Shown: positions 17,814 through 26,665 of the stretch, piece by piece
Numbering within the stretch: the first letter of the stretch is position 1
Layout: every line of letters begins with the position of its first letter
NCBI RefSeq assembly: GCF_965279055.1
Contig: NZ_OZ257125.1
Location: 3,410,001-3,474,000, forward strand
Direction: 5' to 3'
Length of the DNA: 64,000 nucleotides
Origin: Hydrocarboniphaga sp965279055
GTDB lineage: Bacteria > Pseudomonadota > Gammaproteobacteria > Nevskiales > Nevskiaceae
Position numbers and translations under genes: made by a program
Notes under the pieces: model-generated
The model's input: only the letters and a program-made list of their open reading frames with translations
Databases searched by the model: none
What the model was told of the DNA's origin: nothing

Positions 17814-20800
17814 ATGACTCTCCACGCTGCGCTGTTCCACCAGACGGTCTACCAGTACGACCGCCTGGTGACGCTGTCCCCGCAGATCATCCGGTTGCGC
17901 CCGGCACCGCACTCGCGCACCAACGTGCTCGGCTACTCGCTGCGCATCGAGCCCGAGCCGCACTTCCTGAACTGGCAGCAGGACGCGTACAGCAACTGGC
18001 TGGCGCGCGTGGTCTTTCCGGACAGCGTCAGCGAGTTCAAGGTCACCGTCGACCTGGTCGCCGACATGGCGGTGTACAACCCCTTCGACTTCTTCGTCGA
18101 ACCGGACGCCGAGGAGTTTCCGTTCTCCTACGGCCATGTGCTGAAGAAAGAGCTGGAACCGTATCTGCGCACCGAGGAGCTGACGCCGAAGTTCAGGGAC
18201 TTCGTCGCCGCGATCGACCTGACGCCGCTGCGCACGGTCGACTTCATCGTCGGCCTGAACGCGCGCGTGCAGGCCGCGGTGAACTACCTGATCCGCATGG
18301 AGCCCGGCGTGCAGACGCCGGAAGAGACGCTGGACATCGGCTCCGGCTCCTGCCGCGACTCGGCCTGGCTGCTGGTGCAGACCTTCCGCCATCTCGGCCT
18401 GGCCGCGCGCTTCGTCTCCGGCTACCTGGTGCAGCTGACGCCGGACGTGAAATCGCTGGACGGCCCCAGCGGCACCGAGGTCGACTTCACCGATCTGCAT
18501 GCCTGGTGCGAGGTGTACCTGCCTGGCGCCGGCTGGATCGGCCTGGACCCGACCTCGGGCCTGCTGACCGGCGAAGGCCATATTCCGCTGTGCGCGACAC
18601 CGGAGCCGAGCAGCGCGGCGCCGATCTCGGGCTCGATGAGCTTCAGCAAGAAGGACGAGGACGACGAGCTCAAGACCGAGTTCGGCCACGAGATGAAAGT
18701 CACGCGCCTGCACGAATCGGCGCGCGTCACCAAGCCGTACACCGAGCCGCAATGGAGCGCGATCGATGCGCTCGGTCACCAGGTCGACCAGCAGCTCGTC
18801 GCCGGCGATCTGCGCCTGACGATGGGCGGCGAGCCGACCTTCATTTCGATCGACGACCGGCAGGGCGCCGAGTGGAACACGGCCGCGGTCGGGCCGATGA
18901 AGCAGGGCCTGGCGAACACCCTGATCCGGCGGCTGCGCGATCGCTTCGCGCCAAACGGCCTGCTGACCTACGGCCAGGGCAAGTGGTATCCGGGCGAGCA
19001 GTTGCCGCGCTGGGCCTATGCGCTGTACTGGCGCGGCGACGGCAAGCCGATCGTGCGCACCGATCTGTCCGAAGGCACGTCGAAAGCGACGCCGCTGCTG
19101 GCGCGCGAGTTGATCCGCGGCCTGGCGCGGCGCCTGGAGATCGATCCCGACAACGCGCTGCCCGCCTACGAGGACGCGTTCTACTACCTGCATCGCGAAG
19201 GCCGCCTGCCGGACAACGTCGCCACCGACGACAACAAGATCAAGGATCCGGAAGAGCGCGCGCGCATCGCCAAGACCTTCTCGCGCGGCCTGGATCAGCC
19301 CAAGGGCTATGTTTTGCCGGTGCAGCGCTGGCAGAGCCGCGCCTGGATCAGCGAGCGCTGGACCTTCCGCGGTGGCCGCATGTACCTGATCCCGGGCGAC
19401 TCGCCGGTGGGCTTCCGCCTGCCGCTGGATTCGCTGCCGTGGATTCCGGCCGCGCAGTATCCGCACGTCATTCCCTACGACACGATGCGCCAGCTCGATC
19501 CGCTGGAAGACGCGGACATCCGTCGTCAGCCGTTCCTGCAGGCGCCGATCACCGAGCAGGAACAGCGTCGCCGCGAGCGCCAGCAAAAACTGATCGCCGA
19601 ACGCGACCAGCCGGAGCCGGCCAAGCGCGGCGCCTACCTGCAGGGCGGCAACGTGCGCACCGCGCTCAGCGTCGAGCCGCGTGATGGATTCCTGTGCGTG
19701 TTCATGCCGCCGACCTCGGGCGTCGAGGACTATCTCGAAATCATCACCGCGGTCGAAGACGTCGCCGCCGAGCTCGATGCGCCGGTGCGTATCGAAGGCT
19801 ATTCGCCGCCTTCGGATTCGCGCATCAACGTGTTGAAAGTCACGCCCGATCCGGGCGTGATCGAGGTGAACATCCATCCCGCGCACAGCTGGGACGAGCT
19901 GCGCGACATCACGCTGACGGTGTACGAGGAAGCGCGCCTGGCGCGTCTGGCCACCGAGAAATTCCTGATCGACGGCCGCGCCGTCGGCAGCGGCGGTGGC
20001 AACCACTTCGTCGTCGGCGGCGCGACGCCGGCAGACTCGCCGTTCCTGCGTCGCCCCGACCTGCTCGGCTCACTGGTGCGCTACTGGCAGAACCATCCGG
20101 CGCTGAGCTATTTCTTCAGCGGCCTGTTCATCGGCAGCACCTCGCAGCATCCGCGCATCGACGAGGCCCAGGACAACATCCTCTACGAACTCGAAATCGC
20201 GCTGCAGCAGCTGCCGCCGCCGGGCCAGCAGGTACCGCTGTGGCTGATCGACCGGATCATGCGCAACCTGCTGGTCGATGTGACCGGCAATACGCATCGC
20301 ACCGAAATCTCGATCGACAAACTCTATTCGCCGGATGGCCCGACCGGCCGCCTCGGCCTGGTCGAGTTCCGCGCGTTCGAAATGCCGCCGCATCCGCGCA
20401 TGAGCCTGACCCAGCAGCTGATGCTGCGCGCGCTGATCGCCTGGTTCTGGAACAAGCCTTACGACCGGCCGCTGGTGCGCTGGGGCACGCGCCTGCACGA
20501 CCAGTTCATGCTGCCGCACTACTGCTGGCAGGACCTGAAGGAAGTGCTCGGCGATCTGCGCGGCGCCGGCTTCGACTTCAAGGACGAGTGGTTTCTGCCG
20601 CACTTCGAATTCCGCTTTCCGCTGCACGGCGTGCTGCTGCACGAGGGCATCGAGCTGGAGCTGCGTCACGCGCTGGAGCCCTGGCCGGTGCTCGGCGAAG
20701 AAGCCTCGGTCGGCGGTACGTCGCGCTACGTCGACTCGTCGCTGGAGCGCATGCAGATCAAGGCCAAGGGCCTGACGCCGGGCCGCCATTTCGTCACCGT

Positions 20801-21158
20801 CGGCGGGCGTCGCCTGCCGTTGCGCGAGACCGGAATCCGCGACGAGTTCGTCGCCGGCCTGCGCTATCGCGCCTGGCAGCCGGCCGCGGCGCTGCATCCG
20901 ACCATCGGCGTGCACACGCCGCTGGTGTTCGATCTCTACGACGACTGGAACAAGCGCGCGATCGGCGGCTGCACCTATCACGTGATGCATCCGGCCGGCC
21001 GCAGCTACGAGACCTTCCCGGTCAACAGCTACGAGGCCGAGGCGCGGCGCCTGTCGCGCTTCGCGCCTTACGGCCACACGCCGGGCAGCTACTGGCCGGC
21101 TGCCGAGGCGCCGAATCCGGATTATCCGTGCACGCTGGATTTGCGGCGGCGGCGATGA
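17814..21158 (+). CDS. Transglutaminase-like / DUF2126 protein
   Basis: A 1114-residue cytoplasmic protein. The N-terminus (about 1-300) is a bacterial transglutaminase N-domain plus a transglutaminase core, with Cys in GSGSCRDSAWLL, His in DLHAWCEVYLPG and Asp in GLDPTSGLL forming the triad. The remaining ~800 residues are DUF2126 (MGGEPTFISIDD ... GRAVGSGGGNHFVVGG). This two-domain protein is common in proteobacteria, usually beside an alpha-E protein and a circularly permuted ATP-grasp protein that suggest a peptide-forming or peptide-cleaving pathway. Neither partner is in this window. The start at 17814 is set by homology to the family's MTLHAALFHQ-type N-terminus. Confidence 0.85.
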   Translation: MTLHAALFHQTVYQYDRLVTLSPQIIRLRPAPHSRTNVLGYSLRIEPEPHFLNWQQDAYSNWLARVVFPDSVSEFKVTVDLVADMAVYNPFDFFVEPDAEEFPFSYGHVLKKELEPYLRTEELTPKFRDFVAAIDLTPLRTVDFIVGLNARVQAAVNYLIRMEPGVQTPEETLDIGSGSCRDSAWLLVQTFRHLGLAARFVSGYLVQLTPDVKSLDGPSGTEVDFTDLHAWCEVYLPGAGWIGLDPTSGLLTGEGHIPLCATPEPSSAAPISGSMSFSKKDEDDELKTEFGHEMKVTRLHESARVTKPYTEPQWSAIDALGHQVDQQLVAGDLRLTMGGEPTFISIDDRQGAEWNTAAVGPMKQGLANTLIRRLRDRFAPNGLLTYGQGKWYPGEQLPRWAYALYWRGDGKPIVRTDLSEGTSKATPLLARELIRGLARRLEIDPDNALPAYEDAFYYLHREGRLPDNVATDDNKIKDPEERARIAKTFSRGLDQPKGYVLPVQRWQSRAWISERWTFRGGRMYLIPGDSPVGFRLPLDSLPWIPAAQYPHVIPYDTMRQLDPLEDADIRRQPFLQAPITEQEQRRRERQQKLIAERDQPEPAKRGAYLQGGNVRTALSVEPRDGFLCVFMPPTSGVEDYLEIITAVEDVAAELDAPVRIEGYSPPSDSRINVLKVTPDPGVIEVNIHPAHSWDELRDITLTVYEEARLARLATEKFLIDGRAVGSGGGNHFVVGGATPADSPFLRRPDLLGSLVRYWQNHPALSYFFSGLFIGSTSQHPRIDEAQDNILYELEIALQQLPPPGQQVPLWLIDRIMRNLLVDVTGNTHRTEISIDKLYSPDGPTGRLGLVEFRAFEMPPHPRMSLTQQLMLRALIAWFWNKPYDRPLVRWGTRLHDQFMLPHYCWQDLKEVLGDLRGAGFDFKDEWFLPHFEFRFPLHGVLLHEGIELELRHALEPWPVLGEEASVGGTSRYVDSSLERMQIKAKGLTPGRHFVTVGGRRLPLRETGIRDEFVAGLRYRAWQPAAALHPTIGVHTPLVFDLYDDWNKRAIGGCTYHVMHPAGRSYETFPVNSYEAEARRLSRFAPYGHTPGSYWPAAEAPNPDYPCTLDLRRRR

Positions 21159-21916
21159 TGTCGGTTTTTTGTTGAAGCCGCTACGAAACCCCGTTCGTCC
21201 CGAGTAGAGCCGTAGGCTCGTATCGAGGGATCGGACCGCGCCTGGATGCGTCCCTCGATACGCTCGCTGCGCGAGCTACTTGGGATGAACGGGGTTTAGT
21301 GCTGGCATCGAAGCATCGACTGTCAGCGATGGTTCATCACCGCGATGATGTCGGTGTTTTGTTGAAGCCGCTACGAAACCCCCGTTCGTCCCGAGTAGAG
21401 CCGTAGGCTCGTATCGAGGGATCGGACCGCGCCTGGATGCGTCCCTCGATACGCTCGCTGCGCGAGCTGCTCGGGATGAACGGGGTTTAGTGCTGGCATC
21501 GAAGCATCGACTGTCAGCGATGGTTCATCACCGCGATGATGTCGGTGTTTTGTTGAAGCCGCTACGAAACCCCCGTTCGTCCCGAGTAGAGCCGTAGGCT
21601 CGTATCGAGGGACCGGATCGCGCCTGGATGCGTCCCTCGATACGCTCGCTGCGCGAGCTACTCGGGATGAACGGGGGTTTAGTGGTGAGATCGAAGCATC
21701 GACTGTCAGCGATGGTTCATCACCGCGATGATGTCGGTGTTTTGTTGAAGCCGCTACGAAACCCCGTTCGTCCCGAGTAGGGCCGAAGGCCCGTATCGAG
21801 GGATCGGACCGCGCCTGGATGCGTCCCTCGATACGCTCGCTGCGCGAGCTGCTCGGGATGAACGGGGTTTAGTGCTGGCATCGAAGCATCGACTGTCAGC
21901 GATGGTTCATCACCGC
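21154..21916 (+). repeat. Four tandem copies of a ~190-bp foldback repeat
   Basis: Units begin at 21154, 21344, 21535 and 21727 (periods 190, 191 and 192) and the array ends near 21916. Each starts GATGATGTCGGT..TTTTGTTG and contains long inverted arms: in unit 1, 21186-21207 pairs with 21276-21297 (two mismatches in 22), and an inner GTATCGAGGGA pairs with TCCCTCGATAC. The first unit overlaps the stop codon of the transglutaminase gene. Unit 4 differs in a short hairpin (GGGCC-GAA-GGCCC instead of GAGCC-GTA-GGCTC) with paired changes that keep the stem. No coding capacity is supported. Confidence 0.9.
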
Positions 21917-21961
21917 AGCGTAATTTCCCCCGGTCAATCAAACGAACAAGGGAGAGCCGCG

Positions 21962-22123
21962 ATGGACGTCATCCGCATTATTTTTTCGATCCTGCTGCCG
22001 CCGCTGGGCGTGTTCCTGCAGGTCGGCATCGGCGCACAATTCTGGATAAATATCCTGCTGACGCTATGCGGCTACGTGCCGGGCATCATCCACGCGATCT
22101 ACATCATCGTCACGCGCGACTGA
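21962..22123 (+). CDS. Pmp3/YqaE family small membrane protein (UPF0057)
   Basis: A 53-residue peptide with two membrane segments (about 3-22 and 29-49) and the family pattern LLPPLGVFLQVG...FWINILLTLCGYVPGIIHAIYII. Pmp3-like proteolipids sit in the inner membrane and are linked to membrane potential and salt or cold stress. The start at 21962 has GGGAG seven bases upstream; longer in-frame starts run into the repeat array. A terminator-like hairpin lies at 22142-22168. Confidence 0.9.
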   Translation: MDVIRIIFSILLPPLGVFLQVGIGAQFWINILLTLCGYVPGIIHAIYIIVTRD

Positions 22124-22141
22124 GGTCGCGTGGCGGCGTAC

Positions 22142-22168
22142 AAAAAAGGCCGCTTGCGCGGCCTTTTT
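22142..22168. terminator. Rho-independent terminator, probably bidirectional
   Basis: A GC-rich stem (GGCCGC-TTGC-GCGGCC) is flanked by an A-run on the left and a T-run on the right, so it can end both the Pmp3-like gene (plus) and the convergent small gene at 22178-22567 (minus). Confidence 0.85.
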
Positions 22169-22177
22169 GTTGGCGAC

Positions 22178-22567
22178 TCACATATGGATCACGAAGCCCG
22201 CATGCGATTCGTGATTGATCGTCACGTCGACGCGGTAGTCACCGGACTCCAAGGCGACCGAGGCGTCGAACTGGCCGGCATTGGCGGCGCGATGCTGTGG
22301 CGCGAGCACCAGTTCGCTGAGCGAATAGATGCGCTGCGCGGCCTGCGCATGCAGCGGATGGAAGCCGACCGCGACATCGGCGTCCTGCACCGCGCGGCCG
22401 TCGCAGCTCAGCTCGACGCTGACGCGATGCAGCGGCTTGAGCGAAGCCTTGACCGGCTGCTCGGCGATCGCGAGCTTGACCAGGTAGGGCGTGTGGGTGG
22501 CGCCGGCTTCATCGGTGCGGCCGATCAGGCTGACTTCGTGCAGGGGTGCATGCAGCATGCTGTTCAT
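22178..22567 (-). CDS. Small protein of unknown function
   Basis: A 129-residue protein, start ATG at 22567 preceded by GGAGAGAG. No signal peptide is seen. The C-terminal half, with the pattern FDASVALESGDYRVDVTINHES, looks like an Ig-like beta-sandwich; the His-rich end (ESHAGFVIHM) and several Met/His residues are notable. The family was not recognised. It converges on the Pmp3-like gene with a shared terminator. Confidence 0.6.
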   Translation of the reverse strand: MNSMLHAPLHEVSLIGRTDEAGATHTPYLVKLAIAEQPVKASLKPLHRVSVELSCDGRAVQDADVAVGFHPLHAQAAQRIYSLSELVLAPQHRAANAGQFDASVALESGDYRVDVTINHESHAGFVIHM

Positions 22568-22681
22568 TTTCTCTCTCCGTGTCTGTGTCGCACGAGTGCG
22601 TACGAACATGTTGTCGGCTTGCGCGACGCATAACTTGAATCGACGACTGACGGCAGCGTCGGTGGCGATGGATGGGACGGC

Positions 22682-23482
22682 TTATTGCAACACCTCGACG
22701 CTGTCGCCGACGCTCAGACGGCCGCAGCCGCGCGCGATCACGTTCATCCCGAAAACCACGCCTTTCACGCCGCGACGATACTTCGTCAGCGTGCGCAGCG
22801 GCTCGCCGCCGGGATCGAGCATGCCGGTCTCCGGCACCACCGTGGTGAAACCGCAGCGCACGCAGGGCTTGACCAGCTCGAAGACGATGTTGCCGATGCG
22901 CAGCCGCTTCCAGCCGTCCTCGGCATGCGCGGGCACGCCGTCGACGACCAGGTTCGGACGGAAACGCAGCATGCTCACCGGCGCCTGCAGTTTGGCATTG
23001 AGCCCTTCCAGCGAACCTTGTGAAATCAGCAGCAGCGGATAGGCATCGGCAAAGCTGACTTCATCGCCGGGCTGCGCGTGATCGGGATCGACCGGACGCG
23101 AGGCCTGGATGTCCATGTGGACCAGCTTGCAGTCCGAGCGCAGGAAGCGCGACACCCAGGCGTTGGCCTCGTCGGAAGCCACCGCAGCGTCGACGACGTT
23201 GCGCCACACCGTTGCGTCGACGCGCTCGCGTCCCCGCGGCGGCGGTACCAGCAGATCCGGCATGGACGGCGCACGTAGCAGCAGGCCGCGTGGCGTCGGC
23301 TCGGCGCGGATCAGCACGAGACGGGGTTGTTCGCGGCCGGTAATGAAGCGCTTGCTGGCGTCGACGATCATCCAGCGTCGATCGTGCGCCAGGCCGCGCG
23401 CTTCCAGATCGATCTGCGAAGGCGCCAGCGCCGCGCAGGATTTGATCGGGTAGATATGCAGCGCGGTGAGGCGGATCGGCAT
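22682..23482 (-). CDS. MOSC domain protein (YcbX-like)
   Basis: A 266-residue protein with the N-terminal MOSC beta-barrel module (ALHIYPIKSCAAL, GLAHDRRWMIVD) and the MOSC domain with the invariant cysteine in KPCVRCGFTTV. The family includes the mitochondrial mARC-like and E. coli YcbX enzymes, which use the molybdenum cofactor to reduce N-hydroxylated compounds. It lacks the C-terminal 2Fe-2S ferredoxin domain of E. coli YcbX, so it should need a separate electron donor. A REP doublet separates it from secA. Confidence 0.85.
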   Translation of the reverse strand: MPIRLTALHIYPIKSCAALAPSQIDLEARGLAHDRRWMIVDASKRFITGREQPRLVLIRAEPTPRGLLLRAPSMPDLLVPPPRGRERVDATVWRNVVDAAVASDEANAWVSRFLRSDCKLVHMDIQASRPVDPDHAQPGDEVSFADAYPLLLISQGSLEGLNAKLQAPVSMLRFRPNLVVDGVPAHAEDGWKRLRIGNIVFELVKPCVRCGFTTVVPETGMLDPGGEPLRTLTKYRRGVKGVVFGMNVIARGCGRLSVGDSVEVLQ

Positions 23483-23553
23483 GCGCAGAGTTTATGCGGC
23501 AAGCGCGGACTCGTCATTCCGCATGGGCGGGAATGGCTGTTCTTTATTGGAGC

Positions 23554-23621
23554 CTGTAGGAGCGGGCTTGCCCGCGACTGTGTCGTTGCAGCCTCGATCG
23601 CGGGCAAGCCCGCTCCTACAG
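23554..23621. repeat. REP doublet, family A
   Basis: Inverted arms at 23554-23580 and 23596-23621 (GTAGGAGCGGGCTTGCCCGCGA core), ending eight bases from the secA stop codon. Confidence 0.9.
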
Positions 23622-23628
23622 GGCAGCC

Positions 23629-26382
23629 TCAGGTCAGGGCGCCGTGGCAGTTCTTGAACTTCTTTCCCGAGCCACAGGGGCAAGGATCGTTGCGGCCGAC
23701 TTTCTGCTGTTCGCGGACGAAGGTTTCCGGGCGCGGCGGCGGTGCCGGTGGCGGCGTCAGGCTGCGCGGCGGCGCCTGCGTTTCCGACTCGGCCCGCGTT
23801 TCTTCGGCGACGGTCGCCGGCGCCTCGTCGTGCTGGAACTGCAGCGGCCGCGCTTCCTGCAGGCGGCGCTGCTCTTCCATCGCCGCGACTTCGGCCTCGG
23901 TCTGCATCTGCACGCGCGACAGCATCGAGATCACCTCGTGCTTGAAGCGCGACAGCATGTCGTTGAACATCGTGAAGGCTTCGCGCTTGTACTCCTGCTT
24001 CGGGTCTTTCTGCGCATAGCCGCGCAGATGGATGCCCTGGCGCAGATAGTCCATCGACGCCAGGTGCTCACGCCAGAAGTTGTCAAGCACCTGCAGCGAC
24101 ACCGCCTTCTCGAAGTGCTCCAGCGGCGCGGCGCCGATCTTTTCCTTCTTGTCTTCGTAGGCCTTGGCGAGCTCGTCGGCGATGCGACGGCGCAGGCCTT
24201 TTTCGTCCAGATCCTTTTCGTTCTCGAGCCAGTCCTTGATCGGCAGCGACAGCGAGAAGTCCTTGCGCAGGCCCTCCTCGAGGCCGGCGACGTTCCACAT
24301 GTCTTCGACCGACTGCGGCGGGATATGCACGTCGATCACCGCTTCGACGACGTCGCCGCGGATGTCGTCGATCATCGGCGTCACGCGCTCGGCGCCCATC
24401 AGCTCGTCGCGCAGCTCGTAGACCGCCTTGCGCTGGTCGTTGGCGACGTTGTCGTATTCGAGCAGGTTCTTGCGAATGTCGAAGTTGTGCGCCTCGACTT
24501 TGCGCTGCGCCGTTTCGATCGCGCGCGTGACCCAGCGATGCTCGATCGCCTCGCCCTTTTCCATGCCCATGCTCTTGAGCATGGTGCGCATGCGCACCGG
24601 CGTGAAGATGCGCATCAGCTGGTCGTCGAGCGACAGGTAGAAACGCGTTGCGCCCGGGTCGCCCTGACGGCCGGAGCGGCCGCGCAGCTGGTTGTCGATA
24701 CGCCGCGATTCGTGACGCTCGGAACCGATCACCAGCAGGCCGCCGGATTTCAGCACCTCGTCGTGACGCTGCTGCCATTCGGCTTTCGCCGCGGCGCGCG
24801 CCTCGACATCTTCGGCAGGAATCGTGTGCAGCGTGGCTTCCAGCGAGCCGCCGAGCACGATGTCGGTACCGCGGCCGGCCATGTTCGTCGCGATGGTCAC
24901 ACCGCCTTTACGGCCGGCCTGGGCGACGATGTCGGCTTCGCGCTCATGCTGCTTGGCGTTCAGCACTTCGTGCACGATCGCTTCTTTCTTCAGCAGCCCC
25001 GATAGCAACTCGGAAGTCTCGATGCTCGCGGTGCCGACCAGCACTGGCTGGCCTTTCGCGTGCGCTTCCTTGATGTCGTGAATCACCGCGTCGAACTTTT
25101 CTTCCGCGGTCATGAAAACCTGGTCGCCGCGATCCAGACGGATCATCGGCCGGTTGGTCGGGATCACGACCACTTCCAGGTTGTAGATGTTCTGGAACTC
25201 GTAGGCCTCGGTGTCGGCGGTGCCGGTCATGCCGGACAGCTTTTCGTAGAGGCGGAAGTAGTTCTGGAAGGTGATGCTCGCCAGCGTCTGGTTTTCCTGC
25301 TGGATGGTCACGCCTTCCTTGGCCTCGATCGCCTGGTGCAGGCCATCGCTCCAGCGGCGGCCGGCCATCATGCGGCCGGTGAATTCGTCGATGATGATCA
25401 CCTGGCCGCCGCGGACGATGTACTCCACGTCCTTGCGATACAGGTTGTGCGCGCGCAGCAGCGCGTTGAGGTGATGCATCAGGATGATGTTGGACGCGTC
25501 GTACAGGCTGTCGTCCTCACCGAGCAGGCCGGCGGCGCGCATCGCGTTCTCGACGCTCTCGTGGCCCTGTTCGGACAGATGCACCTGCTTGGATTTTTCG
25601 TCCGCCCAGAAATCGCCCTCGCCTTCTTCTTCCTTCTGCCGCTTGAGCTTGGGGATGAAGGCGTTGATCTTGCGGTACAGCTCGGGATCGTCGTCGGTCG
25701 GGCCGCTGATGATCAGCGGCGTGCGCGCCTCGTCGATCAGGATCGAGTCGACTTCGTCGATGATCGCGTAGTGCTGGCCGCGCTGGACCTTGTCGCCGCG
25801 CGAGAACGCCATGTTGTCGCGCAGGTAGTCGAAGCCGAGTTCGTTGTTCGTTGCATAGGTAATATCGGCAGCGTAGCTCGCACGCTTCTCAGCCGGCGAC
25901 TGGCCGGGCACGACGACACCGACGGTCATGCCAAGGAAGCGGAAGATGCGGCCCATCCACTCGGAGTCGCGACGCGCGAGATAGTCGTTGACGGTCACGA
26001 CGTGCACGCCCTTGCCGGTCAGCGCATTCAGGTAGGCCGGCAAGGTCGCCATCAAGGTCTTGCCTTCACCGGTGCGCATTTCGGCGATCTTGCCGTCGTT
26101 GAGCACCGCGCCGCCGATCAGCTGCACGTCGAAATGGCGCATGCCCATGACGCGCTTGCCGGCCTCGCGCACCGTGGCGAAGGCCTCGGCGCGGATGGCG
26201 CCCAGCGACTCGCCCTTGGCCAGGCGCTCGCGCAGGCGATCGGTCTGCGCCGCCAGCTCTTCGTCGCTGAGCGCGGCGATCTTCGCCTCAAGCGCAGCGA
26301 CCGACTTCACCACCGACTGTAAGCCGCTGATGATGCGTTGATTCCGGCTCCCGAAAACGCGAGCAAGCCAGGTATTCAGCAT
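23629..26382 (-). CDS. secA: Protein translocase ATPase SecA
   Basis: A 917-residue SecA, the motor that pushes unfolded preproteins through SecYEG. The Walker A motif MRTGEGKTLMA starts at residue 102; DEVDSILIDEARTPLIISG, the preprotein cross-linking region and the second nucleotide-binding fold (NMAGRGTDIVLGG, RQGDPG) follow in order. The C-terminal linker is Pro/Thr-rich and ends in the zinc-binding SecB-contact motif CPCGSGKKFKNCH. The length is normal (E. coli 901). It is downstream of ftsZ-lpxC and the M23 gene as in Pseudomonas, but probably has its own promoter in the 276-base gap upstream. Confidence 0.97.
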   Translation of the reverse strand: MLNTWLARVFGSRNQRIISGLQSVVKSVAALEAKIAALSDEELAAQTDRLRERLAKGESLGAIRAEAFATVREAGKRVMGMRHFDVQLIGGAVLNDGKIAEMRTGEGKTLMATLPAYLNALTGKGVHVVTVNDYLARRDSEWMGRIFRFLGMTVGVVVPGQSPAEKRASYAADITYATNNELGFDYLRDNMAFSRGDKVQRGQHYAIIDEVDSILIDEARTPLIISGPTDDDPELYRKINAFIPKLKRQKEEEGEGDFWADEKSKQVHLSEQGHESVENAMRAAGLLGEDDSLYDASNIILMHHLNALLRAHNLYRKDVEYIVRGGQVIIIDEFTGRMMAGRRWSDGLHQAIEAKEGVTIQQENQTLASITFQNYFRLYEKLSGMTGTADTEAYEFQNIYNLEVVVIPTNRPMIRLDRGDQVFMTAEEKFDAVIHDIKEAHAKGQPVLVGTASIETSELLSGLLKKEAIVHEVLNAKQHEREADIVAQAGRKGGVTIATNMAGRGTDIVLGGSLEATLHTIPAEDVEARAAAKAEWQQRHDEVLKSGGLLVIGSERHESRRIDNQLRGRSGRQGDPGATRFYLSLDDQLMRIFTPVRMRTMLKSMGMEKGEAIEHRWVTRAIETAQRKVEAHNFDIRKNLLEYDNVANDQRKAVYELRDELMGAERVTPMIDDIRGDVVEAVIDVHIPPQSVEDMWNVAGLEEGLRKDFSLSLPIKDWLENEKDLDEKGLRRRIADELAKAYEDKKEKIGAAPLEHFEKAVSLQVLDNFWREHLASMDYLRQGIHLRGYAQKDPKQEYKREAFTMFNDMLSRFKHEVISMLSRVQMQTEAEVAAMEEQRRLQEARPLQFQHDEAPATVAEETRAESETQAPPRSLTPPPAPPPRPETFVREQQKVGRNDPCPCGSGKKFKNCHGALT

Positions 26383-26525
26383 AGGGTTTCTTGATCCGTG
26401 GGGCTGCGGACGCGGCAGCGGAATGCTTCAGCCGGGCGCGGACCCTTGACCACGGATCCTGACGCCCTAGCCGCTTATTATGCACTGGCTATGGGGGCAT
26501 CCGCGCGGTCGTTCAAGAGCCCTAC

Positions 26526-26665
26526 GATCTGGTCCCTCGATACGCCGCTGAAGCGGCTACTCGGGAAGAACGGGGTGCGCTGTGCTTTTCGAGGCGTATC
26601 GACTGACCGGATTGAAACCGCCCTGCCCCGATTAGCCGCTTCAGCGGCGTATCGAGAGGTCAGCG
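26526..26665. repeat. Degenerate copy of the foldback repeat
   Basis: CCCTCGATACGCCGCTGAAGCGGCTACTCGGGAAGAACGGGG-like sequence on the left and its inverted relative (GCCGCTTCAGCGGCGTATCGA) on the right form a long imperfect foldback. It shares CCTCGATACG, CTACTCGGGA and GAACGGGGT with the tandem units at 21154-21916. It overlaps the last codons of the M23 peptidase gene by six bases. Confidence 0.65.

Noticed and set aside
17733..20006. A 757-codon minus-strand frame over the transglutaminase gene
   Set aside because: It is the antisense of a well-conserved plus-strand gene. The translation is low complexity and matches no family.
21154..21916. Tandem repeats as a CRISPR array
   Set aside because: The units are ~190 bases with no variable spacers and internal long inverted repeats. 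No cas genes are present.
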